This document shows, one piece after another, positions 44,218 through 52,602 of a stretch of 64,000 nt of DNA. Source of the stretch: Actinacidiphila alni (lineage in GTDB: Bacteria; Actinomycetota; Actinomycetes; Streptomycetales; Streptomycetaceae). Made by a program: the position numbers and the translations under genes. The notes beneath the pieces are model-generated. The model was not told the origin of the DNA, did no database searches, and saw nothing but the letters and a program-made list of their open reading frames with translations. The stretch is from the NCBI RefSeq assembly GCF_900112845.1, contig NZ_FONG01000002.1, positions 434,001-498,000 of the forward strand, given 5' to 3'. Within the stretch, counting starts at the first letter, position 1. Every line of letters begins with the position of its first letter.

Positions 44218-44234
44218 GGTTGCCTGAAGCAACC
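44218..44234. promoter_or_regulatory. Candidate MarR operator
   Basis: GGTTGC and GCAACC are perfectly inverted around CTGAA, 73 bases upstream of the MarR start. A further GGTTG half-site is at 44245. The local sequence is unusually AT-rich, as expected of a promoter. Confidence 0.55.
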
Positions 44235-44302
44235 GTAAAGTATTTGGTTGTAGCAGGCAAATTTTCAGGGGCGGACCGGCGGCAAAGATTCGGCAAAGGA
44301 AA

Positions 44303-44329
44303 CGCCCGCTTCCGATCAAGAAGCGGGCG
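44303..44329. terminator. Terminator after aldo/keto reductase
   Basis: CGCCCGCTTC pairs perfectly with GAAGCGGGCG around a 7-nt loop, 40 bases past the end of the reductase gene. Confidence 0.75.
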
Positions 44330-44368
44330 TACGGGACGGAGGGCCAGGAATCAGGCGAGGGCCTGGAA

Positions 44369-45286
44369 TCAGGCGGAAGCGGCCGTCAGCGCGTCCAGCT
44401 CCTCCCCGGTCAGCGTCAGCGTGGCGCCCGCGATCAGCGCGGGCAGCTGGTCGGTGGTCCTGGCGCTGGCGATCGGCGCCACCACCGTCGGCCGCGACCG
44501 CAGCCAGGCCAGCGCCACCGAGGCCGGCTCCGCGCCGTGCGCGGCGGCCACCTCGTCCAGCACGGCGAGCGCCCGCAGCGCCCGCCCGTCCTCCAGATAC
44601 TGCGCCGCCCGGTTCGCCCGGACGCTGTCCACCGCGGCCCCCGGCCGGTACTTGCCGGTGAGGAAGCCCGCCGCCAGCGCGAAGTACGGCGCCGCCGAAA
44701 GACCGCGCTCCGCCACCAGGTCCGCGAGCGCGCCCTCGTACGTCGCGCGCTCCACCAGGTTGTAGTGCGGCTGCACGATCTCGTAGCGGGCCAGGCCCTC
44801 GCGCTCGGCGAAGTCCAGCGAGGCGGCCAGCCGCTCGGGGGAGATGTTGGAGGCGCCCAGGGTGCGGACCTTGCCCGCCGTCACCAGCTTGTCCAGCGCG
44901 GTGACGATCTCCTCCACCGGCTGGTCGAGGTCGTCGAAGTGCGTGTAGTAGAGGTCGATCCTGTCGGTGTCCAGCCGGCGCAGCGAGTCGTCCGCGCCGC
45001 GCGCGATGGTCGCCGGGGCCAGGCCCTTGAGTTCGGGGTGGGCGCCCACCTTGGTGGCGACCACGATGTCGTCACTGCGGCCGCGGCGCTTGAGCCAGCG
45101 GCCGACGATGGTCTCCGAGCCGCCACCGCCCCCGTAGGAGTCCGCGGTGTCGATGAAGTCGCCGCCGGCCGCCGCGTACGCGTCGAGCACCGCGAAGGAC
45201 TGCTCCTCGTCCGCGGTCCAGCCGAAGACATTGCCACCGAGTGACAGAGGGAATACGTCGAGTTCGGACCTGCCGATACGTGCCAT
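44369..45286 (-). CDS. Aldo/keto reductase
   Basis: The 305-residue TIM-barrel oxidoreductase uses NADPH. The catalytic tetrad is visible: D46 and Y51 in FIDTADSYGGG, K79 in VATKVG, H116 in YYTHFDD. The NADPH site includes GASNIS and the C-terminal PIASARTTDQL. It is most like the YajO/AKR11-13 type of actinobacterial enzymes. The substrate is unknown. The gene is divergent from the small membrane protein at 45346. Confidence 0.93.
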   Translation of the reverse strand: MARIGRSELDVFPLSLGGNVFGWTADEEQSFAVLDAYAAAGGDFIDTADSYGGGGGSETIVGRWLKRRGRSDDIVVATKVGAHPELKGLAPATIARGADDSLRRLDTDRIDLYYTHFDDLDQPVEEIVTALDKLVTAGKVRTLGASNISPERLAASLDFAEREGLARYEIVQPHYNLVERATYEGALADLVAERGLSAAPYFALAAGFLTGKYRPGAAVDSVRANRAAQYLEDGRALRALAVLDEVAAAHGAEPASVALAWLRSRPTVVAPIASARTTDQLPALIAGATLTLTGEELDALTAASA

Positions 45287-45345
45287 GTGGACGGAACCGG
45301 GCCGGGGGTGCGGGGTATTCCGTCGAGACGCTAGGGTCAGGCGGC

Positions 45346-45537
45346 ATGTCGAACCCGAACCCCGAGAACAACTACGACCCGGCCGGCAACACCCAGATGT
45401 TCCGTGCCTTCGTCGACGAGCAGCCGCCCGCCGCCGAGGTGCAGCGGGCGCAGGGCCGCAGCAGGGCCGGACTGGTGATCGGCGTGATCGTCGCGCTGGT
45501 CGTGATCATCGGAGTCGTCGCGCTGGCGATGAAGTAG
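45346..45537 (+). CDS. Conserved small single-helix membrane protein
   Basis: The 63-residue product has a polar N-terminus (MSNPNPENNYDPAGNTQMFR), a basic linker and one C-terminal membrane helix (about 44-62) ending MK. It is tail-anchored in the membrane with the N-terminus probably in the cytoplasm. I recall similar conserved small proteins in Streptomyces with the FRAFVDEQPP stretch, but no function. The ATG is favoured by that conservation; no strong ribosome site precedes it. Confidence 0.8.
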   Translation: MSNPNPENNYDPAGNTQMFRAFVDEQPPAAEVQRAQGRSRAGLVIGVIVALVVIIGVVALAMK

Positions 45538-45602
45538 CCCGGCGGCGGTTTCCACTCTCACTGACGGGGTGAGCCACAGGTCACCACCCCGTCAGTGCCA
45601 CC

Positions 45603-46445
45603 TCATGCCTCGGCGGTGAGGCCGTCGCGGAGCTGCGCCAGGGTGCGGGTGAGCAGCCGGGAGACGTGCATCTGCGAGATGCCGACCTCCTCGCCGATCT
45701 GCGACTGCGTCATGTTCGCGAAGAACCGCAGCATGATGATCTGGCGCTCGCGCGGCGGCAGTTGGGCCAGCAGCGGCTTCAGCGACTCGCGGTACTCGAC
45801 GCCCTCGAGCGCGGTGTCCTCGTAGCCGAGGCGGTCCGCGAGGGTGCCCTCGCCGCCGTCGTCCTCGGGCGGCGGGGAGTCCAGCGAGCTGGCGGTGTAC
45901 GCGTTGCCGACGGCGAGGCCGTCGACCACGTCCTCCTCGGACACCCCGAGGCAGACCGCCAGTTCGGCCACCGTCGGCGACCGGTCGAGCTTCTGCGAGA
46001 GGTCGTCGCTGGCCTTGGTGAGCGCCAGCCGCAGTTCCTGGAGCCGCCGCGGCACCCGTACCGACCAGGAGGTGTCGCGGAAGAATCGCTTCACCTCACC
46101 GACGATCGTCGGCATCGCGAAGGTCGGGAACTCCACCCCGCGCTCGCAGTCGAACCGGTCGATCGCCTTGATCAGGCCGATCGTGCCGACCTGGACGATG
46201 TCCTCCATCGGCTCGTTGCGGCTGCGGAAGCGGGCGGCGGCGTACCGCACCAGAGGCAGATTCAGCTCGATGAGCGTGTCACGTACATAGGTGCGTTCCG
46301 GGCTGTCGACCGGCAGTTCCGCGAGGCGCAGGAACAGCGATCGGGACAGCGTACGGGTGTCGATGGCCTCGCCGTGAAGAGCATCGTGCGGTGCGGTCGC
46401 CGTATCGGGCTTGAGCACCTTGGGACTGCCCACCTGTACGGACAT
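45603..46445 (-). CDS. sigN: SigB/SigF-type RNA polymerase sigma factor (SigN-like)
   Basis: The product has 280 residues. Region 2 reads [37 protein letters not shown], region 3 VPRRLQEL, and region 4 [37 protein letters not shown]. This is a group 3 sigma of the type controlling stress and development in Streptomyces. It lies directly beside a clear sigF homologue, which matches the sigN-sigF pair of S. coelicolor; the symbol rests on that synteny. AGGGGG precedes the ATG. A SigB-type promoter is visible upstream (46503-46528), which suggests autoregulation. Confidence 0.88.
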   Translation of the reverse strand: MSVQVGSPKVLKPDTATAPHDALHGEAIDTRTLSRSLFLRLAELPVDSPERTYVRDTLIELNLPLVRYAAARFRSRNEPMEDIVQVGTIGLIKAIDRFDCERGVEFPTFAMPTIVGEVKRFFRDTSWSVRVPRRLQELRLALTKASDDLSQKLDRSPTVAELAVCLGVSEEDVVDGLAVGNAYTASSLDSPPPEDDGGEGTLADRLGYEDTALEGVEYRESLKPLLAQLPPRERQIIMLRFFANMTQSQIGEEVGISQMHVSRLLTRTLAQLRDGLTAEA

Positions 46446-46502
46446 GCCACCCCCTTGAGGTCGCGGACGGGTGTCGCGAGCGACGGTTGTTCCTCCTCTG
46501 GA

Positions 46503-46528
46503 ATACCGGAGGCCGCCTCGCGACAAAC
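46503..46528 (-). promoter_or_regulatory. SigB-type promoter before sigN
   Basis: On the minus strand GTTT (46528-46525) and CGGTAT (46508-46503) are separated by 16 bases, close to the GTTT-N14-16-GGGTAT consensus of SigB/SigF-type sigma factors. It lies about 60 bases before the sigN start. Confidence 0.6.
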
Positions 46529-46612
46529 GCGGTATCCGCAGAATGTCACATGTCGGCAACACGCTGTAGCGCCATGTCGACATATCTTCGCAGGTGACTT
46601 AATCCGCTTCAG

Positions 46613-47440
46613 CTACGATTCGAGCTGGTTTGCGGACCGCAGGCGCGCGAAGCTCCGGGACAGCAGGCGCGACACATGCATCTGCGAGACCCCCAGTTCC
46701 GCACTGATCTGCGACTGGGTGAGATTGCCGAAGTAGCGCAGCAGCAGGATCCGCCGCTCCCGCTCGGGGAGTTGGACCAGGAGGTGCCGTACGAGGTCGC
46801 GGTGCTCGACGCCGGACAGTGCCGGGTCCTCGTACCCCAGCCGGTCGAGCAGGCCGGGGGCGCCGTCGCCCTCCTGCGCCGCCTCCAGTGAGGTCGCGTG
46901 ATAGGCGCGGCCGGCCTCCAGGCAGGCCAGCACCTCCTCCTCGGCGAGCTTGAGCCGCTCGGCGATCTCGGCGGTCGTCGGCGACCTGCCGTGCAGCACG
47001 GTCAGGTCCTCGATCGCGCCGCTGACCTGGACCCACAGCTCGTGCAGCCTGCGCGGGACGTGGACGGTCCTGACGTTGTCCCTGAAGTAACGTTTGATCT
47101 CGCCGACCACGGTCGGCATCGCGAAGGTCGGGAACTGCACGCCGCGCTCCGGATCGAACCGGTCGATGGCGTTGATCAGGCCGATCGTGCCGACCTGGAC
47201 CACGTCCTCCATCGGCTCGTTGCGGCTGCGGAAACGGGCCGCGGCGTACCGCACCAGCGGCAGGTTGACCTCGATCAGCGCGGCCCGCACCCGGGCGTGC
47301 TCGGGGGTGCCGGGCGTCAGCGCGCCGAGCTGCTCGAAGAGCACCTGCGTCAGCGCCCGCGCGTCCGCCGCGTTGGCGCTGGGCGTACGGGTCCTGCCGC
47401 GGGGATACGTAGTTGACGCCGTATGGGCCGACATCGGCAC
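46613..47440 (-). CDS. sigF: Sporulation sigma factor SigF
   Basis: The 275-residue group 3 sigma factor is close to S. coelicolor SigF as I remember it: [66 protein letters not shown] and [18 protein letters not shown]. SigF acts late in sporulation, in prespore compartments, on spore maturation and pigment genes. The usual controllers (anti-sigma RsfA) are not in the window. GTG 47440 follows AAGGGG at good distance; ATG 47434 is the alternative. SigN is encoded immediately downstream, separated by 167 bases. Confidence 0.92.
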   Translation of the reverse strand: MPMSAHTASTTYPRGRTRTPSANAADARALTQVLFEQLGALTPGTPEHARVRAALIEVNLPLVRYAAARFRSRNEPMEDVVQVGTIGLINAIDRFDPERGVQFPTFAMPTVVGEIKRYFRDNVRTVHVPRRLHELWVQVSGAIEDLTVLHGRSPTTAEIAERLKLAEEEVLACLEAGRAYHATSLEAAQEGDGAPGLLDRLGYEDPALSGVEHRDLVRHLLVQLPERERRILLLRYFGNLTQSQISAELGVSQMHVSRLLSRSFARLRSANQLES

Positions 47441-47668
47441 ACCACACCCCTTATCGGTCCACTCATCCGGCAAAAGCGGTCATAGCATCACAATTCATGC
47501 CCACTTTGTGCAAGCACCGCATATTGCCGTGTTGTACGAACCGGAGAGGCGTCCGTCTTCTGTTCGTCACCCGTCCGGCGGCGCGCACGGGGCGCGTGGA
47601 GGCATCCGTGGGGCGCAGGACGGCGGGCGTACCGGCGGAAAACGGGGGGTAAGGGGGCGGAAATGACG

Positions 47669-47696
47669 AAGCCCCCCACCGTGCGGTGAGGGGGCT
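47669..47696. terminator. Hairpin near the end of the Dabb gene
   Basis: AGCCCCC/CACCG and CGGTGAGGGGGCT can pair with one mismatch or bulge, 20 bases beyond the end of the Dabb gene on its transcript. Confidence 0.55.
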
Positions 47697-47717
47697 CCGG
47701 CCGGGCGCGAGGAAGGG

Positions 47718-48011
47718 TCAGATCTCGTAGTCCGCGACCACCCAGGTGGCGAACTCCTGCCAGGGCGCGACCGCCGCCTGGTGCTCCGGGTGTTCCAGAT
47801 ACGCCGTCAGGGCCGCCTGGTCCGCGACCGACGAATTGATGGCGAAGTCATAGGCGACCGGGCGGTCCGTGAGGTTCCAGCCGGTCTCCCAGGACAGCAC
47901 CCCGGGGACCTTCGCGCCCAGCTCCGCGAAGCCCCGCGCGCCCGCGGCCACGCGCGGCTCGTCCTTGCTCACGCCCTCGTTGAGCTTGAACAGCACCAGA
48001 TGCCGGATCAT
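47718..48011 (-). CDS. Dabb-family (stress-responsive A/B barrel) protein
   Basis: The 97-residue protein begins MIRHLVLFKLNEGVS, followed by PGVLSWETGWN, YDFAINSSVADQAALTAYLEHPEH and the C-terminal VVADYEI. This is the dimeric alpha/beta barrel domain of stress-responsive proteins. Some members are cyclases or oxygenases, but most bacterial ones have no known activity. It is co-directional with the small membrane-protein gene upstream (33-bp gap). Confidence 0.88.
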   Translation of the reverse strand: MIRHLVLFKLNEGVSKDEPRVAAGARGFAELGAKVPGVLSWETGWNLTDRPVAYDFAINSSVADQAALTAYLEHPEHQAAVAPWQEFATWVVADYEI

Positions 48012-48044
48012 GCCACTCCCTCGCCGAATCCCGTGCCGCGCGGC

Positions 48045-48209
48045 TCAGTTGGCCAGGTCGTGCATGAACTTCCCGATGCTCTTCGCGGCGTTCGATATGC
48101 CCTCGAAGCCTACCTGGACCAGGTCGGCGGCCCGGGCCGGCTGATTGATGATCGTGTAGAGCACGAAGATCACCAGGCAGTACATGGTGATCTTCTTCGC
48201 CTGCGCCAT
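48045..48209 (-). CDS. Conserved small membrane protein
   Basis: The 54-residue product is MAQAKKITMYCLVIFVLYTI at its N-terminus, one membrane helix (about 8-24), followed by a soluble amphipathic region (VQVGFEGISNAAKSIGKFMH). AAAGGAG lies just upstream of the ATG. The second half resembles helices of small membrane-associated proteins in Streptomyces that I recall as conserved and uncharacterised. It is probably co-transcribed with the Dabb gene. Confidence 0.8.
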   Translation of the reverse strand: MAQAKKITMYCLVIFVLYTIINQPARAADLVQVGFEGISNAAKSIGKFMHDLAN

Positions 48210-48343
48210 GCTCCTTTGCCCTCCCCAGCCCGCAGCTCCCGCACTGACGGTCACAAGTGTGCAATCAAGGAAGTCTATCCATCAGATGGCGTAATCAGAT
48301 GGCCTGTTGTCCCAATCATCCGCTTAGACGTCGAAGGTCTGCC

Positions 48344-48952
48344 TCAGGTCAGGGCCGTCAGATAGCCGGTGATCGCCTCGTCGCTCCAGCGGCCCGCCTC
48401 GCGCAGACCGGCCGCCAGGTGTGCGAGATACGCCGGGGACGGCGGGACGTGGGGGACGGCGCCGGCGGCCCAGGGTGCGGTGAAGGTGAGCAGCGGGAGG
48501 CCGTCGAGATCGCCCGCGTGCACCAGCGTCTCGTAGCGGCCGGGGCCCAGCTCCTCGCGGCCCTCCGCGAGGACCCGGGTCAGGCCCAGATCGCGGCCGG
48601 GCGCCGCGTACATCTCCTGGGCGGCGACGTCCGAGAACTGACCCACCGTCAGCAGATGGGCCCGCGCCCATACCCGGCCCTTCGCCCCCGGGTCGTAGAA
48701 GGCCCGCCCGCCGCCCCACACCGGCGACCTCGTCGCGAAGTACACCGCCCCCGGCAGCTCCACCCCCACCGACCGCTCCGGCATCCGCCGGTCCCGGCAC
48801 CCCGGATACTCCCGCCCCCCGCCCGCGACCCCCCGCCCGCCCTCCACATAGCACCGCAACCGCGCCATGTGCGTGTTCGACCCGTACGCCACGTACCAGA
48901 CCCGGCGCTCCGCGGACTCCGCCGTCGCGGACGGCTTCGGCTTCGGCGGCAC
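48344..48952 (-). CDS. Gamma-glutamylcyclotransferase-fold protein
   Basis: The product has about 202 residues. The signature AYGSN appears in VWYVAYGSNTHMARLRCY, which marks the GGCT/AIG2-like fold, followed by GAVYFATRSPVWGGGRAFYDP. Enzymes of this fold cleave gamma-glutamyl-amine bonds with cyclisation to oxoproline; the active-site Glu cannot be assigned confidently here. GTG 48952 is chosen because GGAGG lies just upstream; GTG 48958 overlaps that site. The gene follows tRNA-Ser(CGA) on the same strand. Confidence 0.8.
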   Translation of the reverse strand: MPPKPKPSATAESAERRVWYVAYGSNTHMARLRCYVEGGRGVAGGGREYPGCRDRRMPERSVGVELPGAVYFATRSPVWGGGRAFYDPGAKGRVWARAHLLTVGQFSDVAAQEMYAAPGRDLGLTRVLAEGREELGPGRYETLVHAGDLDGLPLLTFTAPWAAGAVPHVPPSPAYLAHLAAGLREAGRWSDEAITGYLTALT

Positions 48953-49035
48953 GGGCACCTCCGGGGTCCTCGGGATCTTCGGGCGGCATACGCGAAGAGG
49001 GCGACCGCGGTGGGTCGCCCTCTTCGTCCTGCTGC

Positions 49036-49125
49036 TGGCGGTAGCGGTGGGATTTGAACCCACGGAGGAGTTGCCCCCTCACACGCTTTCGAGGCGTGCT
49101 CCTTAGGCCGCTCGGACACGCTACC
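49036..49125 (-). tRNA. tRNA-Ser(CGA)
   Basis: On the minus strand the acceptor GGTAGCG pairs with CGCTACC. The anticodon loop is CTCGAAA (anticodon CGA), with a long variable arm and T-arm CGTGGGTTCAAATCCCACG. CCA is encoded (49038-49036). It is complete, in contrast to the fragment at 11700. Confidence 0.97.
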
Positions 49126-49156
49126 GAGACAGATCCTAGCCCACGCGGGGGTGTGC

Positions 49157-49618
49157 TCAGAAATCGTTTGGGCGGAAGAAGCGGGTGAGGAGGTCGGCGG
49201 CGGGCGCGGGCAGGACGTCCGCGACGACTTCGGGGCGGTGGTTGAGGCGGCGGTCGCGGACCACGTCCCACAGCGAACCGGCCGCGCCGGCCTTCTCGTC
49301 GGCGGCGCCGTAGACGACCCGGTCGAGCCGGGACAGCACGATGGCGCCCGCGCACATCGTGCAGGGCTCCAGGGTGACCACCAGTGTGCAGCCGGTCAGC
49401 CGCCACTTCCCGACGGCCTCCGCCGCGCGGCGGATCGCCAGGACCTCGGCGTGGGCCGTGGGGTCGCCGGTGGCCTCGCGTTCGTTGCGGGCGCGGGCGA
49501 GGACGGTGGCGCCGTCGGAGGCGAGCACGACCGCGCCCACCGGTACGTCACCGGTGAGCGGGGCGTGCGCCGCCTCCTCCAGCGCCAGCCGCATCGCCGG
49601 GGCCCAGGGGTCGCGCAA
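49157..49618 (-). CDS. tadA: tRNA adenosine(34) deaminase TadA
   Basis: The 153-residue zinc deaminase converts A34 to inosine in tRNA-Arg(ACG), whose gene is in this window at 24143. Zinc motif HAE is H56-E58 (DPTAHAEVLAI) and PCTMC gives C86 and C89. The C-terminus (RFFRPNDF) fits TadA. The reading from 49618 uses TTG; ATG 49594 (MRLALEEA) is perhaps the better start. The gene follows a conserved acidic partner gene, an arrangement typical of Streptomyces. Confidence 0.94.
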   Translation of the reverse strand: MRDPWAPAMRLALEEAAHAPLTGDVPVGAVVLASDGATVLARARNEREATGDPTAHAEVLAIRRAAEAVGKWRLTGCTLVVTLEPCTMCAGAIVLSRLDRVVYGAADEKAGAAGSLWDVVRDRRLNHRPEVVADVLPAPAADLLTRFFRPNDF

Positions 49619-49632
49619 CGGGTCGGGTGCGG

Positions 49633-50175
49633 TCAGCGGACCGCCTCCAGCACGTCCCCGCAGCCCAGGGCGTCGGCGATCTCGCCGAGCGCCTCACCGG
49701 TCAGCGCGCCGTCACCGCTGAGCGCCAGCAGTTCCTTCGTGCTCATGCCGAGATCCGTGAGGATGTCGGTGTCGCCGAGCGGACCGGCCGGCACATGGTC
49801 CTCCGAGGGGCCCGCCACGGCCTCCTCGTCCTCGTCGTCCTCCTCGCCGTCCTCGGTGCCGTCGAGGTCGACAAGTTCGTCCAGGTCCTCCGGGTCGCGG
49901 CCCAGCACTTCGTCGGTGAGCAGGATCTCCCCGTACGAACTGCGTGCGGCCGAGGCCGCGTCGGACACATAGATCCTGGGATCCTCTTCACCGTCGACGC
50001 GGATGACGCCGAACCAGGCGTCCTCCTGCTCGATGAAGACCAGAACCGTTTCCTCCTCGTCGCCGGCCGCGCGGGCCAGATCGCTCAGATCGGCGAGGGT
50101 TTCCACATCGTCGAGATCGGGTTCGCTCGCTTGCCAACCGTCCTCGGTGCGCGCGAGCAGTGCGGCGAAGTACAC
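49633..50175 (-). CDS. TadA-associated acidic protein
   Basis: The 180-residue protein, beginning VYFAALLARTEDGWQASEPDL, is annotated in actinobacteria as tRNA adenosine deaminase-associated protein because it always precedes tadA. It is strongly acidic: residues about 118-140 are mostly Asp/Glu (DLDELVDLDGTEDGEEDDED). No catalytic motif is visible. GTG 50175 has GGGAGAG upstream. It ends 14 bases before tadA begins, so it is in the same operon. Confidence 0.87.
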   Translation of the reverse strand: MYFAALLARTEDGWQASEPDLDDVETLADLSDLARAAGDEEETVLVFIEQEDAWFGVIRVDGEEDPRIYVSDAASAARSSYGEILLTDEVLGRDPEDLDELVDLDGTEDGEEDDEDEEAVAGPSEDHVPAGPLGDTDILTDLGMSTKELLALSGDGALTGEALGEIADALGCGDVLEAVR

Positions 50176-50391
50176 CGTGACTCTCCCACTGGGTCTCAGG
50201 CCGTCCGGACCGGGCGGGGGCCGCTTTCGACTTCTGTTGGCCCCACCCATCGGCATCGTGGCAGAAACATGGCCGTCGCGAAGGGTCTTCGGCACCGCGA
50301 CGTGCCAGGTCTTCGTCACTTCTCGGGAAAGTCGGGGTCCGCGGGGGCCCGCGCCGGGGTGTCGCGGCGTGGCGGTGCCCCCCCTCGCGGG

Positions 50392-50613
50392 TCACCAGCG
50401 GAAGGTGCGCATCCGCATCTGCTGGCGCATCCGGGCCACCCGGGCGCGTCGCGGCTGCACACGGTCGCGCAGCTCCTTGGCCTCGTTCAGCTCGCGCAGG
50501 AACAGGGCGCGCTTGCGGCGCCGCTCCAGGTCCGTGTCGCGGTCCGCGGTGTCGTCGCCCGCGTTCTTGGCGTGGTCGGCGTCTCGATCGGGCTCCGGCA
50601 TCTCGGGCACCAT
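50392..50613 (-). CDS. Conserved small basic protein
   Basis: The 73-residue product is divided into an acidic N-terminus (PDRDADHAKNAGDDTADRDTD) and a very basic, helical C-terminus (ERRRKRALFLRELNEAKELR to the end). It could bind nucleic acid. ATG 50613 or the ATG four codons later may be the start. It is divergent from upp. I recall a similar small gene beside upp in Streptomyces but no known function. Confidence 0.75.
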   Translation of the reverse strand: MVPEMPEPDRDADHAKNAGDDTADRDTDLERRRKRALFLRELNEAKELRDRVQPRRARVARMRQQMRMRTFRW

Positions 50614-50782
50614 CCCTGGGGCTCGGTTCACCCGGCCGGCGCACCGGGCGTATGTGCCCAGTTTCCCTCGTTCGCGCGGTTTACCCCACAGCGGACGCAG
50701 AAGGTGCGGGCAAGGGGCCTGGTAGAGGCGGCCGGGGACGCGTGGTGACGGGCACCCGTACCCGCCGGATACAGTCGTATTC

Positions 50783-51418
50783 ATGCGTCTCCATGTTGTC
50801 GACCACCCGCTGGTCGCGCACAAGCTCACCACCCTGCGCGACGAGCGCACCGACTCGCCGACCTTCCGCCGGCTGGCCGACGAGCTGGTCACCCTGCTCG
50901 CCTACGAGGCGACCCGCGACGTGCGGACCGAGCAGGTCGACATCCGTACGCCGGTCGGGCCGACCACCGGCGTCCGGCTCTCCCACCCGCGCCCGCTCGT
51001 GGTGCCGATCCTGCGCGCCGGGCTCGGCATGCTCGACGGCATGGTGCGGCTGCTGCCGACCGCCGAGGTGGGCTTCCTCGGCATGGTCAGGGACGAGGAG
51101 ACGCTGGAGGCGAAGACGTACGCCACCCGGATGCCGGACGACCTGTCCGGCCGCCAGGTGTACGTGGTCGACCCGATGCTGGCGACCGGCGGCACCCTGG
51201 TCGCCGCGATCGACCTGCTGATCGAGCGCGGCGCCGACGACGTGACGGCGCTGTGCCTGCTGGCCGCGCCCGAGGGCGTCGAGGCGATGGAGCGGGCGCT
51301 GGCGGGCAAGCCGGTCACGGTGGTCACCGCGGCCGTCGACGAGCGGCTCAACGAGCGCGGCTACATCGTCCCGGGCCTCGGCGACGCGGGCGACCGGATG
51401 TACGGCACGGTCAGCTAG
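50783..51418 (+). CDS. upp: Uracil phosphoribosyltransferase
   Basis: The 211-residue enzyme salvages uracil: uracil plus PRPP gives UMP. The full set of motifs is present: [28 protein letters not shown], the PRPP loop [12 protein letters not shown] (128-139) and the uracil-binding C-terminus [20 protein letters not shown]. Length is standard. It is a stand-alone gene. Confidence 0.97.
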   Translation: MRLHVVDHPLVAHKLTTLRDERTDSPTFRRLADELVTLLAYEATRDVRTEQVDIRTPVGPTTGVRLSHPRPLVVPILRAGLGMLDGMVRLLPTAEVGFLGMVRDEETLEAKTYATRMPDDLSGRQVYVVDPMLATGGTLVAAIDLLIERGADDVTALCLLAAPEGVEAMERALAGKPVTVVTAAVDERLNERGYIVPGLGDAGDRMYGTVS

Positions 51419-51446
51419 CACCCGCTCGGGCGCGGCGGGGGCCGGG

Positions 51447-52187
51447 TCAGTGCTCGGCCGCGCCCTTGTCGCCCTTGGCGGCCTTGTCCTTCGCGGCGGG
51501 CGCCTTCGCGCCCGTCTTCGCGTTCCCGCCGGGCGTCGCGCTCGGCGTGACGCACACCGGCTTCGGCGGCGGCGGGTTGGCCGCCACGACCCGGGCCTTG
51601 GCGACGTCGGCGGGACCGGCGAGCGCCGTGAAGGCCGAGCCGATCATCACATCGACGGTCTTGCCGGTCCGCTTGGGATCGATCTTCACCGTCGACCCCG
51701 CCACCTGGGTGCCCGCCTCGCGGGCCGCCGCCTCACCGGCGGGACCGGCGACGATCAGGGCGGCCTGGCCGACCTTCTTGTCGTACGGGTCGGGCGCGTT
51801 CCCGAACTTGTTCACCTTGAAGCCGCGCTTGGCGAATTCGTCCGCGGTGGACTTGGCCAGGCCGCCGCGCGCGGTGGCGTTGTAGACGTTCATGGTGACG
51901 CCCGCGGGCTGCGGCAGCGGCGCCGGCTTGCCCGTGGGGGCGGTGGGCGGCACGGTGACGCAGGGGCGGTCCTGCGGGGCCGCGTTCGCCTTGGTGTCAC
52001 CCTTGTCGTCGCCCCGGAAGACATGGACGAGCTGAAGGGCCCCGTAGCCGAAGAGGCCGAGCACGACGACCGAGGCGAGCACGGCGGCCACGACGCGGCC
52101 GCGGCGGCGCGGTCGGCGCATCCTCGGGTACTGCTTGCCGGTGACCCGGTACTTCCCACCCATACCGGAAGGCGTCAGCATGCTCAT
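51447..52187 (-). CDS. LytR_C-domain membrane protein
   Basis: The product has 246 residues. A basic N-terminus leads to a membrane helix (about 31-54), then an extracytoplasmic Pro-rich linker and a LytR_C domain (about 95-195): GVTMNVYNATARGGLAKSTADE, RGFKVNKFGNAP and VDVMIGSAFTAL. The tail is rich in Lys and Ala. LytR_C domains occur at the end of LCP cell-wall ligases; here it stands alone without the catalytic LCP domain. It may bind cell-wall glycans. Confidence 0.86.
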   Translation of the reverse strand: MSMLTPSGMGGKYRVTGKQYPRMRRPRRRGRVVAAVLASVVVLGLFGYGALQLVHVFRGDDKGDTKANAAPQDRPCVTVPPTAPTGKPAPLPQPAGVTMNVYNATARGGLAKSTADEFAKRGFKVNKFGNAPDPYDKKVGQAALIVAGPAGEAAAREAGTQVAGSTVKIDPKRTGKTVDVMIGSAFTALAGPADVAKARVVAANPPPPKPVCVTPSATPGGNAKTGAKAPAAKDKAAKGDKGAAEH

Positions 52188-52208
52188 GAGCGCAGCGTAA
52201 GCGGATTG

Positions 52209-52505
52209 TCAGTCCATCTCCAGGACCCGGGCGTGCAGCACCTGGCGCTGCTGGAGCGCGGCGCGTACCGCCCGGTGGAGTCCGTCCTCAAGATAGAGGT
52301 CGCCCTGCCATTTCACGACATGGGCGAAGAGGTCGCCGTAAAAGGTGGAGTCCTCGGCGAGAAGTGTCTCCAGGTCGAGCTGTCCCTTGGTGGTCACCAA
52401 CTGGTCCAGCCGCACGGGACGTGGGGCGACGTCGGCCCACTCGCGCGTACTCACCCGGCCGTGGTCGGGGTACGGCCGCCCGTTTCCGATGCGCTTGAAG
52501 ATCAC
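52209..52505 (-). CDS. VapB-family-annotated small conserved protein
   Basis: The 98-residue product begins MIFKRIGNGRPYPDHGR and has TREWADVAPRPVRLDQLVTTK, STFYGDLFAHVVKWQGDLYL and LHRAVRAALQQRQVLHARVL. Homologues are commonly labelled type II toxin-antitoxin VapB family, but no toxin gene is adjacent, so the label may be misleading. It shows no ribbon-helix-helix that I can recognise. GTG start. It is transcribed divergently from the HerA-like gene. Confidence 0.78.
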   Translation of the reverse strand: MIFKRIGNGRPYPDHGRVSTREWADVAPRPVRLDQLVTTKGQLDLETLLAEDSTFYGDLFAHVVKWQGDLYLEDGLHRAVRAALQQRQVLHARVLEMD

Positions 52506-52602
52506 ACGGAAAGCCTACCGGCCCCGTCTGTGCGGGCGCAGCACCGCTGCCGGGATGCGATGGTGGCAAAAGCCTCATAGTCGTACAGAGCGGGAGCCTG
52601 CG

